Assembly (NCBI GenBank): GCA_021464415.1
Contig: CM038467.1
Coordinates: 36,425,226-36,489,225 of the forward strand
Reading direction: 5' to 3'
Source: Lonicera japonica
Taxonomy: Eukaryota > Streptophyta > Magnoliopsida > Dipsacales > Caprifoliaceae
Length of the DNA: 64,000 nt
Part shown: piece by piece, positions 11,796-23,690 of the stretch
Layout of the letters: every line of letters starts with the position of its first letter
Numbering within the stretch: the stretch's first letter is position 1
The notes under the pieces: model-generated
What the model saw: the letters and a program-made list of their open reading frames with translations, nothing else
Told to the model about the DNA's origin: nothing
Database searches by the model: none
Program-made: the position numbers and the translations under genes

Positions 11796-13238
11796 GAATT
11801 TAACTTGGCAATCAAAGACAAAAAGGGTACTGAGAATGTGGTCACGGACCACCTGTCTAGACTCACCGCTATGTCTGAAAATGACCATTTGCCTATATCC
11901 GAGTCATTCCCTGATGAGCAACTTTTTGCTATTTCTCAGTCACCATGGTTTGCTGATATTGTCAACTTTCTTGTCACAAACCAAATTCCCATTCATTGGA
12001 CAAAGCAAGACAAGTCCAAATTCATGTCTATGGTCAAATACTACTCATGGGATGATCCTTTTCTATTCAAGTATTGTCCTGATCAAATCATTCGTAGATG
12101 CGTCCCCGAGTTTGAGCAAAATAAGATCCTTTCATTTTGTCATAACCATGCATGTGGTGGCCATTTTAGCTCGAAGAAAACCGCTGCAAAAGTTTTGCAA
12201 AGCGGGTTTTACTGGCCCACCCCTTTTCGCAACGCTCATGAATTTTGCAAAGCCTGTCCAAATTGTCAACAATTAGGACGACTATCTCGAAGGCATATGA
12301 TGCCTCTCACTCCCATCTTGATCGTGGAGATCTTCGATGTTTGGGGTATCGACTTTATGGGGCCATTTCCCCAATCTCATGGTTTTAAATATATCCTTAT
12401 GGCAGTCGACTATGTCTCCAAGTGGATAGAAGCGATACCCTGTTACACAAATGATCATCGAGTTGTTGTGAAATTCCTGAAAGAATATGTCTTTGCTCGG
12501 TTTGGTACTCCAAGAGCCATCATCAGTGATAACGGTACACATTTTTGTAATCGTATCTTTGAGAATCTTGTTAAGAAGTATGGCATAACCCATAAACTTG
12601 CTTTGGCGTACCATCCACAAACCAGTGGCCAGGTAGAAGTTTCAAATCGTCAGATTAAGCAAATTCTTGAAAAGACAGTCAATCCAAATAGGAAAGATTG
12701 GTCTTTGCGACTCGCAGATGCTCTTTGGGCATACCGCACCGCCTTCAATACTCCTATAGTCATGTCCCCTTATCGCTTAGTCTTTGGTAAGCCCTGTCAC
12801 CTTCCAGTCGAACTTGAGCACAATGCATACTGGGCTATCAAGACCCTTAACTTTGATCTTGATAAAACTGGTGAACAAAGAAAGTTGCAACTCAATGAAC
12901 TTGAGGAATTACGAAATGATGCTTATGATCTGTCTAAGAAATACAAGGACAAAATGAAATGGATTCATGATCATAGCATATTGCGAAAAGAGTTTCATCC
13001 TGGACAGAAAGTTTTGTTGTATAATTCTCGCCTGCACCTTTTCCCTGGTAAATTGAAAACCAGGTGGGAAGGACCTTTCACTATCCAATCCGTCACCCCT
13101 TATGGTGCCATCACTGTTGAAAACCCGAAAGATGGTACTACTTTTCAGGTCAATGGTCAAAGATTAAAACCATTCTTAGAGCTAGATTCATCTCTGGTAG
13201 AGCAAATTGACCTTGTTAATCCCATATACCCTGAGTAA
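11796..13238 (+). pseudogene. pol: Integrase of the inner Athila element
   Basis: Integrase joins cDNA to chromosomal DNA. In the same frame as RT after the nonsense codon, the end of RNase H ([11 protein letters not shown]) leads to the HHCC zinc finger (HNHACGGHF...CPNC, about 12142-12270). The catalytic core follows with WGIDFMGPF (first Asp), IISDNGTHF (second Asp) and the Glu in [19 protein letters not shown]-type C-terminal module ([18 protein letters not shown]) comes next. The frame ends naturally at TAA 13236-13238. No chromodomain is present, as expected for Athila. Confidence 0.9.
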
Positions 13239-15142
13239 ACATCATACTAAGGGGTTGTTGTTATCTTTCCGCCCTCTCTGTACTCTTATTCTAGCTCTAT
13301 CATTTATGAGGGTGTGTCCACTTTGTCTGGCTGAAGACATTAAACTTAGCGCTTCTGGGAGGCAACCCATTGAGTGTGTTTCTGAGTACCAGTCTCATCC
13401 TGTTTGGGGGTGTTTTTTACTAATCCACCCATGATTTATATATGATAGACTTGTGCAATTGTTTCCGTGTCTTTTGCTTATCCAGATTCTGATGGATACT
13501 TTTCACGGTTCAACTTTCGAATCAGGTAATTACGGTAATTTTTCCAGCCTTATGCTTACATTTATATATTTCATCTTTAGCATCGAGGACGATGTTCTTT
13601 TTGTTTGGGGGTGGGGTTTTACCAAATTAGTTCCCTTTTCGAAAAATGATTCAGAAGCAACACATTTTCATTTATTTAAAAAAAAAAGATTTTTCTTTCT
13701 TTCTTTTAAAAGTTTTTGGCGATTCAGTATCTTATCCATGATGAGATTGAATGACAATGGTCCACTTTTTAGAAATCAAGGAATCATAATGTCTGATGTT
13801 AGTCTTATAAGCTTTAACGATACCTTTATAGGCATATAAGCACTATCAATTCTTAGAGTTCACACGTCTTTGCACAACGGTTATATCTTTAGTATGTGAT
13901 TCTCTAATGAGCTAAAAAGAATACTTGTGGAGACTTAAACCCGTGAGTTTAGAGCCTTTCACCTCGTAGAGAGTTATACGCAAACTCTGAGTCACAAGAT
14001 GACTTAACTTCATTTGGATATCGTCATTAATATCATTGCATGATCTCATTATTCTTTCATATTTGGCTGACCACTGAGCATGAAATCCTTTTTGAGTTGT
14101 GAAACTTTTACCTAGTCAAAACAAAACTTGCCGCATTAAACCTTAGAGATTACATTAGGCCATCATTGCCAAAATAATCCTACCATTTATTTCATGACCA
14201 ATCCTTGTGTTTGAGAAAAGTATGGTTGATCTGACAAAAAAAATCATTGTTTTCACCGTGCACTCATTTCAAATCGCATAAAAAAAAGAAAAAAAAAAGA
14301 GAAAAAAAAGAAAAAGAAAAAGAAAAAGAAAATGCGATCAACAATAGAGCGTGAAAACAAGTGATATTAGAAAAGTCCAAACTCCTTAAGAAAAATCTTC
14401 AACCTTCTTATACTCACATCAACACTCCATTTTCCCTCATCCCACCCCATATAAAAGACCTAGTTGATCTTTGGTGCGGTAGTGTTTGTTAAAGGTAATA
14501 TGTTTAAACAACTTGACATTCTCACATGGTGGTTGACATTCCTTTCATGAGATCAAATTATTTCTAATATCCGTCTTTCTTATTTATGCATGTGAGTTAT
14601 TTGCTTTGTGTGCATTTACTCTTATCACTCACATGTAAAGAGAGAAACAATTAGCCATATCTCGGAGTGATTCAATTTTGAGAGAATATATCTAGTGATA
14701 TTTGAAGTCGAAGCGTAAATTCTATAAGGTAATATAGGGAATCACATCAAAATTATTTAAATGCTGATTGCAAACACTGAATCTTAAGAAGGATTGTGCC
14801 ATTTTGGTATTGCATAGCATATAAGCTTCTATTAACTTCTATATGTGGATGATTCATTGTCTTCTGTACAGCTGGATACTTAATATTTCTCTGAGGCAAA
14901 ATAAGAGAAAGTATCGCCGAAAATAATTTTTTTGTAAATACGTTTTGAAAGTTTATGGGAGTCTTCACTGCAAACCCTTACGAGACTTCACTCGTCCTCT
15001 TTGGGTGACTTAGAGGTTTAAAAGGCTTGTTGCACATGCTAAGTGCAACCGAGAATCACCAAGAAAAGTGGTTCGTTTTGGCTACTTATCTATTATCTCT
15101 CTTTTTGCTTGCGGACTAGCAAAATGCTGTTTGGGGGTAGTG
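13239..15142 (+). other. Long 3' untranslated region of the inner Athila element, ending in polypurine tract
   Basis: No env-like gene is seen. Conserved-looking blocks are AGCGCTTCTGGGAGGCAACCCA-like sequence near 13350, the hairpin CATCGAGGACGATG (about 13580) followed by a G-run, an A/G-rich simple stretch (14281-14333), hairpin ACGAGACTTCACTCGT (about 14979-14995) and hairpin TTGCTTGCGGACTAGCAA (15105-15122). The polypurine tract TTTGGGGGTAGTG abuts the 3' LTR. The same hairpin set occurs in the outer element. Confidence 0.7.
15130..15142 (+). other. Polypurine tract (inner Athila)
   Basis: TTTGGGGGTAGTG immediately precedes the 3' LTR start at 15143. A purine-rich tract here primes plus-strand DNA synthesis in this family. 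Confidence 0.8.
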
Positions 15143-16720
15143 TGATAAGCACCCAAAACTGTTATTTTTAATTCCCCAAATGCCGAAATTTAAGTGTCAA
15201 AATTTGCATTATATTATCTAATGTTGACATTTAGTTGTTTTGCAGGTTCTTGTCTCAATTGATATAATTAAATGCTTAACTTTGTTGAATATGTGAGACA
15301 GGACACTTAAAGTTGCTTGGATAGTTTTTAAAGCATAACTTTTTGCTCGGAACTCTGAATCATGCGTTTCTTGAGCCTAAAATCAAGATAATTTCGAGAG
15401 CTACAACTTTCCAGTTCAAAACTTTTCCAAATTCGGCCATCTTCATATCCGAAATTGCATTATAACATTCCGGCAGCAAAAGAAAAAAAGAGAGAGAAAA
15501 ATATCCCAAAAGTGTGTGTGCCCACTCTCATATTTTTTAATCTCTCAACCCATAACCCAATACTCCACTACCTAGACAATGTCCACATTATTCTCTTACA
15601 CACCCCACTCTCTAGAAAAAGCCTATTATTCTCTTACACCCCCTCACCCCATTGTCTACTTTTCATGATTATGTTCCTCTCTCATTTTCACACATATATT
15701 CATTCATTGTTGGCCAAGAGAAAAAAAGACACCCACGAGAGTTTTGGAAGGAAAGCAAGAGAGCTTGTTCTAGAGAGCTTGTTGTAGAGAGAGAAAATAT
15801 TTGAGTGCTACATATTTTTCTTCTTCTTGTATTATTGTTTCATTTTGTTGAAGAAGATAATATTGTCGAGTGTTGAGAGAAATTCTTTTACTCACATATT
15901 TGGAGATATTTAAGGAGCTATTTTATTATTTATTTTGTTCTTCTATCTTTATGGAAGACTAATCTCCCTTTCAAGGGGAGAGATGAAGCCTCATTTTTAT
16001 TTATGATTTAGAGTTTTATAATATTGCATAAATATACTCATTTGTGATTTTTCTTAAATAAGATCTTTGGATCACTCTACATACCATAGGTGATCCCATT
16101 TTGGTTTTTATACTTGACTTAAGAGATGAGCTACATGCCATAGGATTTTCTTAGGTTCATTTTATTTTCCAAATTTATCTTCTAGTTCTTTAATGTTAAT
16201 GTAAGTGAGTGACAACCTTGTATTATTATTATTTCTAAAAGAAGAAAATATAGAACTTGAAAGGAAAAATCTCTTATAAACAAATAAATTGTCAAATACT
16301 ATTTGATTAGCTTTTGGGTTCACTCTACATACCATAGGTGATTCCATTTAATCAAACTAGTATAGAATTTATTTTGGGTATATATGTGCAATAATATATT
16401 ATTCTAGATCCATTGATAATTTGGTGGTGGATTCTTAACTCTTGAAATCCCTACACTTTATTTCTCCAAAACAACTTTCTCTACTCTCATTACATTTTAT
16501 TAGTATTAAAATTATTCTTAAGAAAAGTAAGCATTTATAAAAGATAAAAAATGGTTTTTATTCTAAATCTATTATTTTCTCAACTTTGTTTTCATTGATT
16601 CATAAACAACTCCCGTGGATTTGACCGCTTACTACTACTATCTACGTTACTAATATATTTTGTAGGTACATAAGGGTTTTTGATCAAGCTATTTTTAGCG
16701 ACGAAGATAGCTTCCTATCA
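15143..16720 (+). mobile_element. 3' LTR of the inner Athila element
   Basis: It is paired with the 5' LTR and ends CTTCCTATCA at 16720. After its first ~640 bases it is nearly identical to the 5' LTR (under about ten differences in ~930 bases). The first part has roughly forty differences, many of them indels. Confidence 0.9.
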
Positions 16721-17680
16721 ATGCCAAATGTTAGGAGGGATTATAAGAAAAAGCATGATGCCGCTTAATCCAATCTTGGTGATTGAAGTGTTCGATTGTT
16801 GGGGAATCGACTTCATGGGACCATTCCTATCCTCTTTCGGTAACCTTTATATTTTAGTAGCGGTTGATTATATTTCCAAGTGGGTAGAGGCCCAAGCTTG
16901 CAAGAAAAATGATCATAAAGTAGTGATCCGATTTTTAAAAGAAAACATTCTTGCAAGGTTTGGCACTCCCAAAGCGATTATAAGCGATGGTGGTACTCAT
17001 TTTTGCAACAAACCTTTTAATCTTTAATGCAAAAATATGGGATAAATCACAAAGTATCACTCGCTTATCATCCGCAAATCAATGGCCAAGCCGAACTTGC
17101 CAATAGGGAGATAAAACAAATTCTTGAAAAGACAGTAAATCCAAATCGCAAGGATTGGTTGTTGCGTCTTAACGATGCAATTTGGGCTTACCGTACGACT
17201 TTTAAAACAATTTTAGGAATATCTCCCTATCGGATAGTATATGGCAAGCCTTACCATCTTTTCGTTGAATTGGAACATAGAGCATTTTGGGCAATTAAAA
17301 TGATGAACTTTGATTTGAAAAAAGCCGAAAGCAACCGAAAGTTGCAACTTGAGGAGTTGGAGGAATTAAGGAGGGATGCATACCAAAATGCTAAGATAAG
17401 CAAAGAACGTGCAAAATTTTTTCATGATAAATCTATTTTAAGAAAAGAATTTAAACTCGGGCATAAAGTTCTAGTTTATGACACGCGTTTGCATCTTTTT
17501 CTGGAAAAGCTGAAATTACGTTGGACCGGGCCATACATTGTTCGACATGTATTCCCTTTTGGGGCAGTGAATGTTGAAAATCCCAAAATCGGCTTTGTGT
17601 TCAAAGTGAACGGGCAACGCCTTAAGCGATTTTTGAAATTCCTACCTCAAGAGGAGTCCGCCACTCTTGAAGATCCGACC
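16721..17680 (+). pseudogene. Integrase fragment of the outer Athila-like element
   Basis: The sequence resumes just inside the zinc-finger end (CQMLG) and runs through the catalytic core: WGIDFMGPF, then [10 protein letters not shown], then the [14 protein letters not shown] stretch with the catalytic Glu. The C-terminal module ([16 protein letters not shown]) follows. A frameshift near 17022 separates the second Asp from the Glu. The N-terminal zinc finger and everything upstream in pol are missing because of the inner insertion/deletion. The TRIM at 17681 interrupts the last codons; a stop at 18104-18106 follows soon after the TRIM. It is clearly related to, but diverged from, the inner element's integrase. 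Confidence 0.85.
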
Positions 17681-18092
17681 TGTGAGGATCAAGCGCTTAC
17701 CACTGCGCCAAAAGCTATAGCTGTTAGCGAAGGCGCAACTTTATTTTCTTGTACCCAACGACCATTAGAGCGCCATGGCATTAGATAACCTGCACACCGG
17801 ATATACCCTCCGGATTCACCACGGAGAGAAGCGCAATTGTGGATTTACCTCCAACAATCCCCCCTCCATAATGGCGCGCCCCAGGTATCGAACCCGTGAC
17901 CTGCTCTGATACCAATTGTGAGGATCAAGCGCTTACGACTGCGCCAAAAGCTATAGCTGTTAGCGAAGGCGCAACTTTATTTCCTTGTACCCAACGACCA
18001 TTAGAGCGCCATGGCATTAGATAACCTGCACACCGGATATACCCTCCGGATTCACCACGGAGAGGAGCGCAATTGTGGATTTACCTCCAACA
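17681..18092 (-). mobile_element. Complete TRIM (terminal-repeat retrotransposon in miniature)
   Basis: Two 176-base direct repeats (17681-17856 and 17917-18092; TG...CA ends; three differences seen) flank only 60 bases. On the minus strand the internal part starts with TGGTATCAGAGC (17914-17903), the initiator tRNA-Met primer site, and ends with the purine tract TGGAGGGGGGA (17868-17858) before the second repeat. The target duplication CGACC is present at 17676-17680 and 18093-18097. No coding capacity exists, so mobilisation must have used proteins of another (copia-type) element. It interrupts the outer element's integrase frame. Confidence 0.93.
17903..17914 (-). other. TRIM primer-binding site (initiator tRNA-Met)
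   Basis: Minus-strand TGGTATCAGAGC starts two bases after the TRIM's left LTR (in element orientation). It is complementary to the 3' end of plant initiator tRNA-Met. Confidence 0.9.
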
Positions 18093-18106
18093 CGACCTAT
18101 ACCTAA

Positions 18107-19471
18107 CAAGCATAGGTGATGTTTGTATATAATTTTAATTTTTTTTATATAAAAAAAACAACAAAAAGAGAAGAAAAAAAATTTCCTTTATTTTCTTTCC
18201 TTCCTTTTTGGGTTTGGTTTGATAAACATGATATGACGATTGAAATGTGGTTGTAATGCATGCATGTTATGCTTTATCTAATTCTAACCCGTCTTTTTTG
18301 TTAGTGTGTACATATAGTAATTTTGCTTTGAAAATAGCTCTCTTTTGCCTCATGAAAATCGAAAAGCCAAATGGAAGACTGCCGATTTCTTGTTCTCTTC
18401 ACATTTAGGACAACGTGTTCTTTAAGTTGGGGGGTAATGTACTTAAACTCTAATGGCTTTTCGATTTCTGAATTTTTCATGTGTTTAGAGCTTTAAAAAA
18501 AATTGAAAGTTTGAAAAATGATGATGATTGGTTCATTAGCTATTGGCATGAATTCCTTGATCTAGATGGAATTTTGAGTGATAATCTACCTTGCTTTACT
18601 TCAATTAGATTCATAACCCTAGAAACGTTCCTTAAAATGTGTAAATGCTTCATGTAGAGAAATTCTTTCGTAACACTTAGAGTAATTTTTATTTTGTGAA
18701 GAGGGAATTCTTGTCCAAAGACGATAAAAGTTTTTTCGAAAAGATCCTCCAATAGAGAGGACAAATGCATGGCACTTTGAAAAACTTGGATGACTTTTAA
18801 TCCTAATATTGACTTAAAGTTTCACTTGACTAAATCATAAGTCTCTTTGTCTAATATTATGGATAGGTAAAGGTTACCATATGGAAAAAGGTGAATAGCT
18901 TCCTTCAAGCTTAATAAATAAGCATAAAATGTCAAATTTTATATAGTGACTCTGCTGCCCCCTATAGAGATGAAAACCGCCTTGAATTAATTTAGCAAAA
19001 ATTCCAAGAAAATATAAGAAAAGTGCTTAGAAATGGACAAAATTTGAAACTTTCGTTTTTGAAGAAAATTCCTCTTCCATCTCTAATGACCAATACTCTT
19101 TGTGTTTAAATGAGAATTTTGCTAATAAAAGACTTAGCATGTGATTAAAGGGAAGTATGGGTTAAGTTTCTAAAGGAGATAAGAAATTTAGATAGTCATT
19201 CAAAACCCACAAGTTTAGAAATAGTGATAGTAATGTCATAAGCTTTGCAAATTGAACTTCTGAAATCATCATTCTCGTCATTCACCATGATCAAACTTTT
19301 GATGTTTGTAGGTATCATCACTGTAAACCTTCACGAGACAAACCTCGTCTTCTAAGGGAACTTGGGAGTTTTTAAAATGGCTTAGTGCATTTTATCAATG
19401 CATTTTCGGATAATATTATTTTGCTTTTATTTATCTTGCTAAGGGACTAGCAAGAGATAAGTCGGGGGAGT
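18107..19471 (+). other. 3' untranslated region of the outer Athila-like element
   Basis: Non-coding. It contains CACATTTAGGACAACGTG followed by a G-run (about 18402-18436), a hairpin region ACGAGACAAACCTCGT (near 19331), and TTGCTAAGGGACTAGCAA (19436-19453), matching the order in the inner element. The polypurine tract AAGTCGGGGGAGT ends at 19471, next to the LTR. The minus frame at 18540-18770 has no support as a gene. Confidence 0.65.
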
Positions 19472-21196
19472 TGATAAACGCTTAATATTGTCATTCATAC
19501 GCTCATTTTCGGAGTTGTTTGACGCGTTTATTTTTCTAAAACTACTCGGTTTGCCAACTTATTTCGCGTTTAGTCTCGTAGCACTTTTGTATTTAACAAT
19601 GCTTGGAAAGGCACATTTTGTGTTTATTTTGGTGTCTTTAGATTTTAAGAAATATTGTATTTAATACAATAGTAGAATTTTTCATGGACAAAATGAATCC
19701 AAGAAAGTAAGTCTCCATGTGATTAAAGAGCATCCAAGAATGTGGAAGTCTTCATGCCCATGTGATTAAAGAAAGAAAGTGGAATTGTCCATGTGAAAAA
19801 AGAGCATCCAAGATAGTGGAATTCTCCACCAAAAATAAAAAGCATTGTTTATTTTTTAGCATCCAACACAACTCTCCTATTTATAGTCTTCATTGTTGTT
19901 TTGGAGAGCTGAATTTTATTTTACTTATCATTTCTCAATTTATAGAGAGCTTGTAATAGTATTTTCTAGAGAGAGAAATGGAGTTCACTTTTATAATTCT
20001 TGTCTTTACATTTATTATGGAGTAAATTTCTTTGCTAAGGCTAAAAGATGAAATTTGCAATACATTAATTATGTAAATTCAATTCTCATTCCATTGTTAG
20101 TATTGTTAAATACTTTTTGAATCATTCATCTTCTCCATTTTTTCAACCATTCATAAGCTAGTAAGATAATTTTCATATGATGATTTGACTTTGTATGCCT
20201 TGTATACTTAGATCTTAAGCATTAATGAAGAGATGATACACTTGTGTATTTCTTACTAGCCTATGTCCATTCTTTCTTTGAATGAGATACTTTTCATTGC
20301 CAAGCATGATTAGTTTTTGAATATTCATGGAAACACCATAAATTTGAGATTTTAATCTTTTAATACTTTAATGATATGTTGAGTGCTTTCTTCACTTTAT
20401 GTGATTTTAAGACTCATCATCTTCTTAGTTAAAATATTGCCAAAGAGGATCTTTTAAATTTATGTCATAAACAACTTCATTAATCATTTTAATGATTCAA
20501 TTTGTATTTATCAAATAAGTCTATATAGGACGGTTTGACCTCCACCTAGAGCTCCCAATCTTAAACAAATGAAATGTTATGATTTATCGAGCTAAACTCC
20601 TTGTAGTTGGCAATTTTCATAATCAAGTCATTTGCCTAGGGAAAACTAACAATGAGTTCTTAAATGCATAGTTTAAATTTATGCCTTTTCTTTTTGTGTA
20701 TTTTAAGTTTGAATCTTGGTTGATATTATATGGGAATGGGTTGCACTTGCTTCACACCCTTTGTCACAAGATAAAAATGAGAGATACACTTGTGTTGATA
20801 TTTGCTTACACCCTTTCTTTATATGGCATTTATATGGGAATGGGTTGCTTTTGCTCCACACCCTTTTGCTTAGAAATGGGTAAAATATTCAACACTTAGG
20901 AATTGCATTGAGAACTTTGAATGAGATTGATTTTACTTAACTTTGAAAAACAAATGAATTCTATAATGCCTTAGTCTTTTCTCATCTATTATTACATCAT
21001 TTTAATTTTTATTGCAAGACTTTAAAAATCAATCATTAAAATCAACCAATTAAATTCCCTTAACAAAACCTTGGACTCGTAATCACCATATCGTCTTTTC
21101 GACTATCCTTGTGGTTCGACACTTGGACTTACCAAGTATTATAACTTGACAACCTGCACTTGGGTACCTAAGCACGGAAGTATTTTCGGCGCGTCA
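19472..21196 (+). mobile_element. 3' LTR (family A) of the outer element
   Basis: TGATAAACGCTTAATATTG to CGGCGCGTCA, 1725 bases, immediately after a polypurine tract. It is most similar to the LTR pieces at 630-1470, 1661-3279 and 1-104, rather than to the primer-site-bearing LTR at 3413-4534. Small frames inside are not genes. Confidence 0.85.
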
Positions 21197-21460
21197 TTTT
21201 TTTTTCATCTCTTTTAATTTCTCTTCCTATGAATAAATTACAATCCAATATCGAGAGATGACCAGGAGCAGCAATTCACTGAGCCTGACTTCCAGTGAAC
21301 TTGGCAATTTCTCTTTATTTTCGTACATTCTCACATTATATCTGTAAAGTTTTATTAACTCTTGAAAATTTATGTATTTTTCAGAAAATGTACTAATTCA
21401 TGTATATATATATATGAAAAATAATAACATGTATTTTTAGTATACATGTTGATCGAAGTT

Positions 21461-22967
21461 TGTAGGTCGGAAAATACCCTAGAGGGGGGTGAATAGGGTT
21501 TTAAAAACTTAATGCGGAATTAAAACGTTTTTAAAATATTAAGCAAAGCAACTTAGTTAAATAAGTTTATCAAGGAAAACAATCAATTAAATAATCAATC
21601 CCAAGAATAAGCAATAATATAAGCAATTTCAATCAATTAATATAACAAACAAATAAAGAGATTGAGTAAGAAAGATTGAACCAATTTGAAGTCGAAGATT
21701 TTTTGTCCACACGGTTCGGCTTGTTCCCCCTACTCCGCGCTTGGTTAGTTTCCTGAGAATTTCCACTATAACCGATATCCTTCCGGGTGAAGATCAAACC
21801 TCTACAAGTGTATTCTTCTCACACACTCTCACAAGTATTGAAAACACCTTCAATACTTTCACAAGAAATCCCTCTTGCTAATCTATGAGATACACCTCTC
21901 ACAATTATGATTCAAAATGAGTTTTGGTGACAAACACCAATGTACAATATCTCTCTTGTATATGACAAAATACAAATGAAGCTCACACTAAGAGATATCA
22001 AAATTGATCAAAATATATAACTTAAAAATGAAGAATATGATCAATAAAATGAATTGAATACTTGAATAACTTTGTATATATGTAAAATAAGTTTGTAGAA
22101 TGATTCAAGTGTGTTAAAACATGTCTAAGACATCATATTTATAGCTAACAAAATCATATGGCCGTTGGGGATGATTAAGAGAGGTTTTGGCTCCAAGGTA
22201 TACATTTTCAAACTTTCCAACAGCTAGTTTTGACACAAACATTTAAAATTATTTTGTTAATTTCTCTAAATTAGACCGTTGGATCATGCTCAAATTTTAG
22301 TCAAAAATTGTCAGGAGATGTTGTCTAACTACTGTAAAAATTTCAAAATTATCGGAGTTCGGAAAGGCCTCCATTTTACCGTTAAATCAAAACTGGGCAA
22401 AAATTAAGCGAATTTTAAACGAAAAATAAAAATATTTTTCCAATTTAATAATTTAGTTCCAAATAAAATTCTAATGATTTTTGAACCTCAAATATATGTT
22501 TCTAAGATACCCATTTTTATTATAGCTTAAAATATGATCATTTAAAATTAATATGAATTTATTTTGAAAATCGATTTTTGTAAAATAATGTTTTTCAAAT
22601 AAATTCAATTTCAAGCTAGTTTGAATCAATATTTAAAAGATGCAAGAATATCTTTGAGCTATAGGGATTTGATTAATAAAGTATCTTTACATAAAATCTA
22701 AGCACTCACTCCATTTAATCATAATTCGAGTCTTCGTGATGCTTGATTTTCTTGTGCGTATCTTTACTTGTTTGATGTTCTTGATCCTTTCTTGGTTTTG
22801 ATAACTTGTAGAACATGTAGAGATCATTCTTGTGCATATCTTCACTTTCTTGATGATCTAGATCTTTTCTTGGCTTTATATATCATCATTGGAACAACCG
22901 AGTTAAATAACACTTTATTAACTTATTGTAATTATCAAAATAAGATTAATTGACTTTAAGGTCAACA
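21461..22967 (-). mobile_element. 3' LTR of the copia element
   Basis: 1507 bases with TG...CA ends on both strands (TGTAGGTCGG at 21461; ...GGTCAACA at 22967), next to a polypurine tract on the minus strand (AAAAGGGGGAGC). The first ~500 plus-strand bases match 27082-27582 closely. Frames at 22768-22953 are LTR sequence. Confidence 0.88.
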
Positions 22968-23690
22968 AGCTCCCCCTTTTTGATGATGACAATAGAGTTA
23001 ATGTGTGTTTATAAAAAGATAATAATTTTAAGCATATGAATAATATACTCCCCCTAAATAGGTGTATAGATAAAAATATACAAACACTTATTAAAATGAA
23101 AAATACTTGCGTAGATAAGATAAGTTCAAACAACTTAACCGAAAGTATAAGTTCGAAAAGTACTTAAACAAATAGACAAACTAGTAGTTCTTGATCAAGC
23201 ATAGCATAATAAAATAAACGATAAAATAAACGAGTGTGTACCATTATCACTCATGACACACACACACATAACACACATACTTTCTCCCCCTTTTTCTTCA
23301 TCAAAAAGGAGGGAATCAGTAATTATCAATCTAAAGCTGCAAAAATACTTGTTAATACTCATAATAATGTGTGTATACAATAACAAGCATAAATAGCATA
23401 TAAATAATATGCTCCCCCTCAATTTATGCAAAGATGATAATTAAAAAGTATTGAAAATATTCGAGATAGTTTAAAATATATATATATATATATTTTTAAA
23501 TAAAGCTTTCAAAAGTATGAATGTAGAAAATCATTTAAAGCATTTAAAATCTTACCATAACATTTAAGTCAGTATAAAAAAAATCTTACCACAGCAAAAA
23601 AAATCTTACCGCAGCAAAAAAATCTTACCTTTTACCGCAACATCAACATTACACACATTTTCTCCCCCTATGTCAACATCAAAGAGGGAT
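22968..23690 (-). other. 3' untranslated region with five polypurine-tract-like blocks
   Basis: The plus strand shows CTCCCCCT-type blocks at 22969-22980, 23047-23054, 23281-23294, 23411-23420 and 23661-23670, that is AGGGGGAG on the element strand. Repeated polypurine tracts are a known trait of SIRE/Maximus elements. A CA repeat near 23260-23280 and three AATCTTACC repeats (23580-23630) are also present. No gene is seen. Confidence 0.7.

Larger units (their letters stand above)
4762..16720 (+). mobile_element. Full-length Athila-lineage Ty3/gypsy retrotransposon, nested
   Basis: The 11,959-base element has LTRs of about 1577 and 1578 bases (4762-6338; 15143-16720, TGATAAGCAC...CTTCCTATCA), a tRNA-Asp primer site, gag, protease, RT, RNase H, integrase, a 1.9 kb non-coding 3' region and a G-rich polypurine tract. 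Sequence features of gag-pol (FMDD active site, protease DLGAS, GPF/Y module in integrase) fit Athila. No env-like frame is present after integrase. Flanks CAAAC and ATGCC do not form a target duplication. Several nonsense and frameshift lesions make it defective. Confidence 0.9.
3413..21196 (+). mobile_element. Outer Athila-like Ty3/gypsy element, interrupted and internally deleted
   Basis: LTR (3413-4534), primer site (4541-4558) and 200 bases of leader precede the inserted inner element. After it come an integrase fragment, a TRIM insertion, a 3' untranslated region, a polypurine tract and a 3' LTR (19472-21196). Gag, protease, RT and RNase H are absent. The two LTRs differ strongly, and no 5-base target duplication is seen at 3408-3412 against 21197-21201. 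This composite is probably a recombinant between related elements rather than one intact insertion. Confidence 0.6.

Noticed and set aside
13239..15142. Env-like gene in the inner Athila element
   Set aside because: No long frame with membrane segments follows integrase; only short frames and conserved non-coding blocks.
5779..16347. Identical 61-residue minus frames at 5779-5964 and 16162-16347
   Set aside because: Identity is explained by the 5'/3' LTR pair; no gene signal.
17681..18092. tRNA gene or SINE, because of A-box and B-box-like sequence
   Set aside because: LTR-type direct repeats with TG/CA ends, a primer site, a purine tract and a 5-base duplication fit a TRIM. No tRNA cloverleaf or poly(A) tail was found.
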